From assembly GCA_937951695.1 (NCBI GenBank), contig CALFBL010000355.1, positions 1 to 8,917 of the forward strand: a stretch of 8,917 bases of DNA, in the 5' to 3' direction. Within the stretch, counting starts at the first letter, position 1; each line of letters begins with the position of its first letter. This document shows, piece after piece, positions 1 to 5,406 of the stretch. The notes under the pieces were generated by a model. That model made no database searches. It was not told the DNA's origin and saw only the letters and a list, made by a program, of their open reading frames with translations. Origin of the DNA: an uncultured Granulosicoccaceae bacterium (lineage in GTDB: Bacteria; Pseudomonadota; Gammaproteobacteria; Granulosicoccales; Granulosicoccaceae). Both the position numbers and the translations under genes were made by a program.

Positions 1-288
1 GGGGTACGGCTAAAAGAGGGACCCACCCGCCCCTGTCAGGTGAAAAGAATCGATGAACCGGTGTGGCTATGGCCTAGAACACCGCCGGTGCGTTATCGAA
101 AAACCATCCCCACTTCGTGGCTTGAAATCACCTTGACCGAGGGACGCAACCGTCAAGTGCGGCGAATGACAGCATCGGTAAACCACCCCACGTTAAGACT
201 GATTCGTTCGGCGATCGGTGACATCACTATCAAAGGGTTGAATCCTGGGGAACACGAAGTCACTCAGTGGTTACGATCGACCGAATAG
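1..288 (+). CDS. rluE: RluE-type 23S rRNA pseudouridine synthase, C-terminal part (5' end outside window)
   Basis: This is the last 95 codons of a gene that starts before the window. The frame is open from base 1 and ends at TAG 286-288. The product would convert a uridine in 23S rRNA to pseudouridine; in E. coli RluE acts on U2457 in the peptidyl-transferase region. The visible part matches the RluE C-terminus: PVWLW, then PPVRYRK, IPTSWLEITL, EGRNRQVRRMTA and HPTLRLIR. The EGRNRQVRRM block is the conserved C-terminal motif of the RsuA/RluB/RluE/RluF family, and the WLW...RYRK..PTSWL stretch points to RluE within it. The catalytic aspartate and any S4 domain lie upstream and cannot be seen. 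The first internal ATG (40) is not the start, because homology continues through it. The gene converges on ispB and overlaps its 3' end by 25 bases, with no terminator between them. Family is confident; the exact target uridine is inferred. Confidence 0.88.
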   Translation, partial: GVRLKEGPTRPCQVKRIDEPVWLWPRTPPVRYRKTIPTSWLEITLTEGRNRQVRRMTASVNHPTLRLIRSAIGDITIKGLNPGEHEVTQWLRSTE

Positions 289-1232
289 CGCGCCAGGGTT
301 TCCAACGCGTCGCGATGCACACCCGCGGGCACCTGTTCAAGCGCCCGTATCGCTTTCTCGGCCGCCTCGTTCGCTGAAGCCAGGGATTTATCAATCGCCC
401 GCGTGTCGGCGATGATGGCGAGAATATCGTCCATGTGGCTGTCGTCTGCGTTGGCGATGGCATCCCGCACCAGGTCACGCTCACTCGCCTTGCCGTCACG
501 CATGGCATGAATCAGTGGCAGAGTCGTCTTGCCTTCCGCCAGATCATCCCCGGTGTTCTTGCCCAGGGTGCCCTCATCGCTTCGATAGTCGAGCACGTCA
601 TCGGCGATCTGAAACGCGGTCCCTAGGTGCATGCCGTATTGCGCCAAGCCCTCGCACACCTCGGCCGGCTGCTCGGCGAGCACGCCACCGAGCTCAGTGG
701 CGGCCTGAAACAACCGAGCGGTTTTGGCCTGGATGACTTCCACGTAACGCGCTTCGGTGAGATCGGGATCGCGTACGTTCATCAACTGCATCACCTCACC
801 TTCGGCGATGCGGTTGGTGGTCGTAGCCAGAATATTCATCACCCTCATGCTGTCGACTTCCACCATCATTTCAAACGCACGCGAGTATAAAAAATCTCCC
901 ACCAGTACCGCCGCCTCATTACCCCATAAGGAATTGGCGGTGTCACTGCCCCGGCGCAATTCTGAGGCGTCGACCACATCGTCGTGCAACAAGGTAGCGG
1001 TATGGATGAGCTCGATAACGGTGGCCAGCGTAATCTTGCGGCTTCCGGTATAAGCGCAGGCAGCACTGGCAAGCAACACCAGCTGGGGTCGCAGTCGCTT
1101 GCCACCGTTGCCGATAATATAACTGGACAATTGGTTGATCAGCACCACGTCCGAGGCGAGACGCTCGGTGAGGAAGCTGTCTACGCGGTCCATATCATCA
1201 GCCACCAGGGCATGGCAATCGTCTAAAGTCAT
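264..1232 (-). CDS. ispB: IspB, all-trans polyprenyl (octaprenyl-type) diphosphate synthase
   Basis: It builds the long isoprenoid tail of ubiquinone/menaquinone by adding isopentenyl diphosphate units to farnesyl diphosphate, in the cytoplasm. The protein is 322 residues (E. coli IspB is 323). It shows GGKRLRP (43-49), the first aspartate-rich motif LLHDDVVD (81-88), VGDFLYSRAF (111-120), AEGEVMQLMNV (143-153), KTARLF (170-175) and the second aspartate-rich motif DDVLD (211-215). The open frame extends to a TTG at 1349. I chose the ATG at 1232 because MTLDDCHALVADDM aligns with the E. coli N-terminus, and the 39 extra residues look unlike protein conserved in the family. No strong Shine-Dalgarno precedes this ATG. 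The gene is divergent from rplU, as in many gammaproteobacteria. Chain length (C40 or other) cannot be read from the sequence. Confidence 0.95.
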   Translation of the reverse strand: MTLDDCHALVADDMDRVDSFLTERLASDVVLINQLSSYIIGNGGKRLRPQLVLLASAACAYTGSRKITLATVIELIHTATLLHDDVVDASELRRGSDTANSLWGNEAAVLVGDFLYSRAFEMMVEVDSMRVMNILATTTNRIAEGEVMQLMNVRDPDLTEARYVEVIQAKTARLFQAATELGGVLAEQPAEVCEGLAQYGMHLGTAFQIADDVLDYRSDEGTLGKNTGDDLAEGKTTLPLIHAMRDGKASERDLVRDAIANADDSHMDDILAIIADTRAIDKSLASANEAAEKAIRALEQVPAGVHRDALETLARYSVDRNH

Positions 1233-1283
1233 GGAAATCGGCAAATCGGTCGAGGTTGACACTTCATACGAGGCTGACGCTGC

Positions 1284-1314
1284 ATGATACGGCGGATAGG
1301 ACTCTACGTGCCAA
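1284..1314 (-). promoter_or_regulatory. possible sigma70 promoter for ispB
   Basis: On the minus strand there is a TTGGCA (-35-like, 1309-1314) and a TATCAT (-10-like, 1284-1289) separated by 19 bases, about 50 bases upstream of the chosen ispB ATG. The hexamers are reasonable but the spacer is longer than the usual 16-18. It supports the start at 1232, because this promoter would lie inside the coding region if translation began at the TTG at 1349. Weak call. Confidence 0.3.
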
Positions 1315-1383
1315 TTTGGGGGCAGACGATCCGTGGCGCTTTGGATCAATACTTACGAATCGGCGCCTAAGCACATCGGATCG

Positions 1384-1412
1384 TTGACGCGAACGCACTT
1401 CCGAGCTATCCT
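1384..1412 (+). promoter_or_regulatory. sigma70 promoter for rplU-rpmA
   Basis: TTGACG (1384-1389) and TATCCT (1407-1412) are separated by exactly 17 bases, giving five of six matches at -35 and four of six at -10. Transcription would start near 1419, leaving a leader of about 64 nt before the rplU ATG. It lies in the ispB/rplU divergent gap and is the only good rightward promoter there. Confidence 0.7.
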
Positions 1413-1418
1413 AAACGG

Positions 1419-1482
1419 CTTTTCACGCGCTCTTAAGCGTGCAGGTCTTCCGGGCGGTCCGGCAGCCAGTTTGGAGATAATC
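1419..1482 (+). promoter_or_regulatory. structured 5' leader of the rplU-rpmA mRNA
   Basis: Between the predicted start of transcription and the rplU start codon, two hairpins can form. The first pairs CACGC (1424-1428) with GCGTG (1437-1441) around an 8-base loop. The second pairs CCGG (1450-1453) with CCGG (1459-1462) around GCGGT, ten bases before the GGAG ribosome binding site (1473-1476). Ribosomal protein operons are often controlled by their own product binding such leaders, and an L21 leader family is described in Firmicutes. That this leader is regulatory here is inference only. Confidence 0.35.
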
Positions 1483-1797
1483 ATGTTCGCCGTAGTTAAA
1501 ACAGGTGGCAAACAATACCGGGTCAGTGAGGGCGATCGTCTTCGCGTGGAAACCCTTGACGCCGAAGCGGGTGCGTCGGTTGAGCTCGACACCGTGCTCA
1601 TGGTTGGTGAAGGTGACAGCGTTACCGTCGGCACCCCAGTAATCAGCAATGCTTCTGTCACAGCCAAGATCATCGATCACGGCCGCAGCAAGAAAGTAAA
1701 AATCATCAAGTTCAGGCGTCGTAAGCACCACATGAAGCGCATGGGCCATCGTCAGAACTACACCGAAGTTGAAATCACCGGCATCAAAGCCGGTTAA
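1483..1797 (+). CDS. rplU: 50S ribosomal protein L21
   Basis: Large-subunit ribosomal protein that binds 23S rRNA and contacts L20 in the assembled 50S subunit. It is 104 residues (E. coli L21 is 103) and aligns along its full length: MFAVVKTGGKQYRVSEGD at the start, the basic RNA-binding block KVKIIKFRRRKH, then GHRQNYTEVEITGI near the end. The frame is open upstream to 1333, but ATG 1483 matches the family N-terminus and has a GGAG Shine-Dalgarno at 1473-1476 with six bases of spacing. rpmA follows after 15 bases, so the two are co-transcribed, as in nearly all bacteria. Expression is likely driven by the promoter at 1384-1412, through the leader hairpins. Confidence 0.98.
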   Translation: MFAVVKTGGKQYRVSEGDRLRVETLDAEAGASVELDTVLMVGEGDSVTVGTPVISNASVTAKIIDHGRSKKVKIIKFRRRKHHMKRMGHRQNYTEVEITGIKAG

Positions 1798-1812
1798 TCG
1801 AGGAATCGAGCA

Positions 1813-2073
1813 ATGGCACATAAAAAAGCAGGCGGAAGTACGCGTAACGGCCGCGATTCAGAGTCCAAACGCCTCGGTGTGAAAAAATTCGGGGGCGAAA
1901 CCGTGCTGGCAGGTAACATCCTGGTACGTCAGCGTGGCACACGCTTCCACCCCGGCACTAACGTCGGTTGCGGTAAAGACCACACCTTATTTGCCAAGGC
2001 TGATGGTGTTGTCTCTTTCGCCGTTCGCGGACAAGACAAGCGTAAATTTATCGATATCATCGCTGAGGCGTAA
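1813..2073 (+). CDS. rpmA: 50S ribosomal protein L27
   Basis: Large-subunit protein whose flexible N-terminus reaches into the peptidyl-transferase centre. It is 86 residues, the usual size. It starts MAHKKAGGSTRNGRDS, so it is the gammaproteobacterial form without the cleavable N-terminal extension of Firmicutes L27. The conserved LGVKKFGGE, RQRGTRFHPG and NVGCGKDHTLFA blocks are all present. ATG 1813 is preceded by an AGGA-type Shine-Dalgarno near 1801. The gene is second in the rplU operon and is followed after about 50 bases by a strong intrinsic terminator, so the operon appears to end here and obgE needs its own promoter or readthrough. Confidence 0.98.
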   Translation: MAHKKAGGSTRNGRDSESKRLGVKKFGGETVLAGNILVRQRGTRFHPGTNVGCGKDHTLFAKADGVVSFAVRGQDKRKFIDIIAEA

Positions 2074-2123
2074 CGCGCTGGGGTGGACGGGGCCTGCTGG
2101 GCCCCTCACCGCGATAACGTTGG

Positions 2124-2156
2124 AAAAGCCCGCTTGCGTGATCAGCGGGCTTTTTT
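2124..2156 (+). terminator. intrinsic terminator of rplU-rpmA
   Basis: GCCCGC (2128-2133) pairs with GCGGGC (2145-2150) around an 11-base loop and is followed by six T (2151-2156). Four A before the stem can extend the pairing. On the minus strand the same hairpin is followed by four T, so it may also stop the leftward transcript of the gene ending at 2177. A shorter GC hairpin (GGGGCC 2089-2094 with GGCCCC 2100-2105) lies between the rpmA stop codon and this terminator; it has no T-tract. Confidence 0.92.
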
Positions 2157-2176
2157 GTGTCTGTTGCACGACACGT

Positions 2177-2635
2177 CTAGTCTTGTGGGTCGCGCCCACC
2201 GATCAGGCAAACAAGCTGCTTGCCTCGGAAACGCTTCACGCTGCGAGATTCTTTCGGAAATAACCCACGGACTCTATCGCCCCGGCGAAAACGCCGACCA
2301 GTTTTGGATGCCAAGGGCGAACTCCAGCCTGATTCATCCTTGCGAATGAGCTTCACCAGTTCGGCCACCACCGATCGTTGATAGGGAGTGAGCAAGTGCA
2401 CTGTGCTTCGAGTAGCGTCGAGTACCGCGCGAGCGGCATCGGTAGAATTGATTTCCGCAGGCAAATCCAGTAACCACGCAAACACGATGGCATCAGGTCT
2501 CGTGCCGGGGCGATGTGCCCTGATATCAGTAGAACCCTGTCGTTCAGGTTGCAACGCTTGGCGCATGACCCCACTCTTATCACATAACGGAAACAAAAGA
2601 ACGTTAGAACTGTGCGCAGGCGAGGTCATAATCAC
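2177..2635 (-). CDS. hypothetical basic protein of about 150 residues
   Basis: I do not recognise this protein. It is 152 residues from GTG 2635, or 150 from the in-frame ATG at 2629. A GAG lies five bases upstream of the GTG, better spaced than for the ATG, but the start is uncertain. The middle (about 48-100) looks helical, with AIVFAWLLDLPAEI, then DAARAVLDAT and TPYQRSVVAELVKLI. The C-terminal part (about 111-140) is very rich in Arg and Lys (KTGRRFRRGDRVRG...SVKRFRGK), suggesting nucleic-acid binding; this is inference. There is no signal peptide or clear membrane segment. It is the longest open frame in this gap and its codons resemble those of its neighbours, which supports it being real. 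It converges on rpmA across the terminator at 2124-2156 and diverges from obgE. Confidence 0.6.
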   Translation of the reverse strand: MIMTSPAHSSNVLLFPLCDKSGVMRQALQPERQGSTDIRAHRPGTRPDAIVFAWLLDLPAEINSTDAARAVLDATRSTVHLLTPYQRSVVAELVKLIRKDESGWSSPLASKTGRRFRRGDRVRGLFPKESRSVKRFRGKQLVCLIGGRDPQD

Positions 2636-2718
2636 AGTGTCTCATTCTCATTTACGATAAACTCGGACGCACTCCGCACTTCCCGCCACACCCTGCCACC
2701 GATCTGCGAAATTGACCC

Positions 2719-3879
2719 GTGAAATTTGTTGATGAAGCGCGCATAACCATTATCGCTGGCGATGGTGGCCACGGCTGTTTAAGCTTTCGCAGGGAGAAAT
2801 ATATCCCACGAGGCGGGCCCGACGGCGGTGATGGTGGTGACGGTGGAAGCGTATTTTTACGAGCCAACGAAGGCTTGAACACCCTCGCAGAGTTCCGCCA
2901 TCGACGAAAATTTAAAGCCGATCGCGGTCAGAACGGTGCCGGACGCAATATGGCAGGCCCCAAAGGACCCGACGCCTACATCGACGTACCGATTGGCACC
3001 CTGGCTCGCGATGAAGAAACCGATCAACTCATCGCGGACCTGCGCGTCCACGGCGACACCGTGAAGGTCGCTCAAGGCGGGTTTCACGGCATTGGCAATG
3101 CGCGCTACAAAAGCAGCACCAACCGGGCGCCGCGACAAACCTCGGATGGCTCGCCGGGTGAACGGCGCGATTTGAAACTGGAAATGCGCGTACTCGCCGA
3201 TGTAGGCCTGCTTGGTTTGCCCAACGCGGGCAAGTCCACCTTGATCTCGCAAATCTCGGCAGCCAGACCCAAAGTGGCGGATTATCCGTTCACCACGTTA
3301 CACCCTAATCTCGGTGTGGTCAGTGTGGGCACGCACCGCAGCTTCGTTATGGCCGACATACCCGGCTTGATAGAAGGTGCGGCTGAAGGTCACGGGCTGG
3401 GCGTGCGATTTTTAAAACATTTGTCGCGCAATCGGCTGTTATTGCACGTGGTGGATGTCGTTCCACTCAATGGCGGCGATCCCGTCGAGTCGGTCAATAC
3501 CCTGATAGGCGAGCTGGCCAAATACAGCGAAGCGTTACTCAACATCGAACGTTGGTTGGTGTTAAACAAGATCGATCTGGTTGCCAGTGAAGACCAGGAC
3601 GAACTGTGCGATGACATTGTCCGCCGTCTCGGCTGGGAAGGCCCTTGCCATCGGATCAGCGCAGCGACGGGACTGAACACGCAGCGACTGGCGCAGAACA
3701 TCATGTCGCGGCTGGAAGAACGTGCACTGGAAGAGCGCGAACGGCTGGAGCGGGAACAACGCGCGAAGGAACGGGAAGAACGCCAAACGGCCGAGCGCAT
3801 AGCTGCCGCGAAGGACGCCGCGACATCACCAGCTGACTCAGGAGGTGAGGCGGATTCTGCAGGAACTATTGATCCGTGA
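2719..3879 (+). CDS. obgE: Obg/CgtA family ribosome-assembly GTPase
   Basis: Essential GTPase that binds the 50S subunit late in assembly and links it to the stringent response. The protein has 386 residues. The glycine-rich Obg fold (1-about 158) begins MKFVDEARITIIAGDGG and contains PRGGPDGGDGGDGGS (30-44). The G domain shows G1 GLPNAGKST (166-174), switch I with the TT pair at 192-193, G3 DIPG (213-216), G4 NKID (283-286) and G5 SAATG (314-318). The tail from about 333 is a charged Glu/Arg coiled-coil-like stretch that ends acidic, as in other gammaproteobacterial ObgE proteins. The start is GTG 2719, fixed by the conserved N-terminus, and no clear Shine-Dalgarno is visible. proB overlaps its stop codon. 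I see no convincing promoter in the 83 bases upstream. Confidence 0.97.
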   Translation: MKFVDEARITIIAGDGGHGCLSFRREKYIPRGGPDGGDGGDGGSVFLRANEGLNTLAEFRHRRKFKADRGQNGAGRNMAGPKGPDAYIDVPIGTLARDEETDQLIADLRVHGDTVKVAQGGFHGIGNARYKSSTNRAPRQTSDGSPGERRDLKLEMRVLADVGLLGLPNAGKSTLISQISAARPKVADYPFTTLHPNLGVVSVGTHRSFVMADIPGLIEGAAEGHGLGVRFLKHLSRNRLLLHVVDVVPLNGGDPVESVNTLIGELAKYSEALLNIERWLVLNKIDLVASEDQDELCDDIVRRLGWEGPCHRISAATGLNTQRLAQNIMSRLEERALEERERLEREQRAKEREERQTAERIAAAKDAATSPADSGGEADSAGTIDP

Positions 3880-5006
3880 GTGAACCCCGTAAACGGTTAC
3901 GCAGCGCACGACGCTGGATTATCAAGATTGGCAGTTCGATCCTCACCAACGACGGCAAGGGTTTGGATCATGAGCTGATCAACGCTTGGACCACCGACAT
4001 CGCCACGCTGTTATCCGATGGTAAACAGGTGGTGCTGGTCTCCAGCGGTTCAATCGCCGAAGGCATTGTAAGGCTGGGCTGGCCAAGCCGACCCAGCCGT
4101 GTCAATGAACTGCAAGCCGCGGCCGCCGTTGGCCAGATGGGGCTGGTTCAAGCCTACGAAAGCGGCTTTAAGGTCTTTAATCGCACCACCGCTCAGGTAC
4201 TGCTAACCCACGACGACATTGCCGATCGGCGTCGTTACCTGAACGCCCGGGCAACGCTAAATACCCTGATTCAGCACGGCGTGGTGCCCATCGTTAATGA
4301 AAACGATACGGTGACCACCGCTGAAATCAGACTTGGCGACAACGACACACTGGCAGCGCAAGTGGCCAACCTGATCGATGCCGATGTGCTCGTGCTGTTA
4401 ACCGATCAGCAGGGGTTATACAACCGGGACCCGCGCAAACACGGTGATGCCAAATTAATCGAGCGCGCCGATGCGAGCGATCCTGCCATTCAGACGCTGG
4501 CAGGACCGAGCGGCACAAGCATTGGCAGTGGGGGTATGGGCACCAAAGTGTTAGCCGCTGAGCGTGCCGCCCAAGCAGGCACCACAACCGTTGTGGCCTC
4601 GGGCCGTGAGCCGGCGATAATTGCCCGTCTGGCCGAAGGTGCAGCGCTGGGCACAATGTTTACTAGTAAGCAAAAGGTGGTGGATGCCCGCAAGCGTTGG
4701 TTGGCCAACCACTTGCGCGCCAACGGTGAGCTGATTCTCGACGACGGCGCTTGTGTGGCCTTGGTCAACAACGGGGTGAGTTTACTGGCGGCAGGAGTGA
4801 CGGCATGCCAAGGTAGCTTCAGCCGCGGTGAGTTGGTGACGTGCCGATCGTCCGCCGGCGAGGAGATCGCCTGTGGGTTAGCAAATTACAATGCCGATGA
4901 AACCCGGCGGGTGATGGGGCTCGCCAGTGATCAATTTGTGCAAACATTAGGTTACGCGATGGAGCCAGAACTGATCCATCGCGATAATCTGGTGGTGAAA
5001 CGGTGA
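3876..5006 (+). CDS. proB: glutamate 5-kinase with C-terminal PUA domain
   Basis: First step of proline synthesis: it phosphorylates L-glutamate with ATP to gamma-glutamyl phosphate, which ProA then reduces. The protein is 376 residues (E. coli 367). The amino-acid-kinase domain (about 10-265) shows KIGSS (17-21), VSSGSIAEG (55-63), NENDTV (141-146), GDND (154-157), TDQQGLY (176-182) and GSGGMGTK (217-224). The PUA domain covers about 280-370 (GELILDDGA, FSRGEL, IACGLANYN, HRDNLV). It starts at GTG 3876, whose GTGA overlaps the obgE stop codon, so translational coupling is likely; an AGGA at 3861-3864 may help. proA is not in the window. The obgE-proB pairing is known from Pseudomonas-type genomes. 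ProB is usually feedback-inhibited by proline; this cannot be judged here. Confidence 0.97.
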   Translation: MSEPRKRLRSARRWIIKIGSSILTNDGKGLDHELINAWTTDIATLLSDGKQVVLVSSGSIAEGIVRLGWPSRPSRVNELQAAAAVGQMGLVQAYESGFKVFNRTTAQVLLTHDDIADRRRYLNARATLNTLIQHGVVPIVNENDTVTTAEIRLGDNDTLAAQVANLIDADVLVLLTDQQGLYNRDPRKHGDAKLIERADASDPAIQTLAGPSGTSIGSGGMGTKVLAAERAAQAGTTTVVASGREPAIIARLAEGAALGTMFTSKQKVVDARKRWLANHLRANGELILDDGACVALVNNGVSLLAAGVTACQGSFSRGELVTCRSSAGEEIACGLANYNADETRRVMGLASDQFVQTLGYAMEPELIHRDNLVVKR

Positions 5007-5012
5007 CCTCAC

Positions 5013-5032
5013 GGGCATCTAATATGACGCCC
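5013..5032. terminator. weak hairpin between converging proB and rpsT
   Basis: GGGCATC (5013-5019) pairs with GACGCCC (5026-5032), one pair being G-T, around a 6-base loop. It sits seven bases after the proB stop and 34 bases beyond the rpsT stop. No T-tract follows on either strand, so it is at best a weak or factor-assisted terminator, or an mRNA 3' end stabiliser. Confidence 0.3.
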
Positions 5033-5065
5033 ATAAGGGTAGTGCAGGAACAGCTACAGCGGGTT

Positions 5066-5326
5066 TTACAGCGCGCGGACCTGCGCGTTAAAGCGGCTCT
5101 TGTATCTGGCTGCCTTATTCTTGTGGATCAGACCCTTGCGAGCCATGTGATCGAGAACCGGTACCGCGTCTTTCAACGCCGTTTCTGCATCGGCTTTGTT
5201 GCCGTCTGCGATGGCTTTAAACACGCGCTTGACCTTCGTGCGCAACATGGAGCGTTGGCTGGCATTACGCTGACGGCTTACTTCTGCCTGACGGGCGCGT
5301 TTTTTTGCTTGGGGAGAATTCGCCAC
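5066..5326 (-). CDS. rpsT: 30S ribosomal protein S20
   Basis: Small-subunit protein that binds 16S rRNA early in 30S assembly. It is 86 residues (E. coli 87) and aligns throughout: MANSPQAKKRARQAE at the start, NASQRSMLRTKVKRV, then KGLIHKNKAARYKSRF near the end. The start is GTG at 5324-5326; in E. coli rpsT also uses a non-ATG start (TTG). A strong AGAGGT Shine-Dalgarno lies five bases upstream (minus strand, 5332-5337). The gene is monocistronic, convergent with proB and divergent from murJ. Its promoter at 5367-5395 gives a leader of only about 34 nt. The bases after the -10 are GC-rich (GTCGAG), as at promoters under stringent control; this regulation is inferred. Confidence 0.98.
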   Translation of the reverse strand: MANSPQAKKRARQAEVSRQRNASQRSMLRTKVKRVFKAIADGNKADAETALKDAVPVLDHMARKGLIHKNKAARYKSRFNAQVRAL

Positions 5327-5347
5327 GAAAGACCTCTTTTCTGGGCT

Positions 5348-5376
5348 GTATCAAAGTTAGCTCGACATTATGATAC
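5348..5376. repeat. inverted repeat GTATCA-N17-TGATAC over the rpsT -10 region
   Basis: The two 6-base arms are perfect complements, 23 bases apart from centre to centre (about two helix turns). They lie at the rpsT -10 and start site, in the gap to murJ. The same stretch holds TATGAT (5369-5374), which could be a rightward -10 for murJ, but its -35 region is poor. Arm spacing suits a dimeric repressor on one face of the DNA; that is inference. Confidence 0.35.
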
Positions 5377-5395
5377 GCAGCTGCTGCCGCGTCAA
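5367..5395 (-). promoter_or_regulatory. sigma70 promoter for rpsT
   Basis: On the minus strand TTGACG (5390-5395) and CATAAT (5367-5372) are separated by exactly 17 bases, five of six matches in each hexamer. Transcription would start near 5360. An inverted repeat, GTATCA (5348-5353) and TGATAC (5371-5376), overlaps the -10 and the start site and could be an operator, though it may be chance. Confidence 0.8.
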
Positions 5396-5406
5396 TCGTT
5401 CTGGCT

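Noticed and set aside
1233..1349. N-terminal extension of IspB from TTG 1349
   Set aside because: E. coli IspB aligns from the ATG at 1232, the extra 39 residues have no family counterpart, and the likely ispB promoter lies inside this stretch.
2640..2658. Fur-box-like sequence (AAATGAGAATGAG on the minus strand) between the hypothetical gene and obgE
   Set aside because: Only partial agreement with the three-hexamer or palindromic Fur consensus, and the flanking genes have no iron link.
2388..2660. 90-codon rightward frame opposite the hypothetical gene
   Set aside because: It is shorter than the leftward frame it overlaps, its product is Ser/Cys-rich without domain features, and it looks like a shadow.
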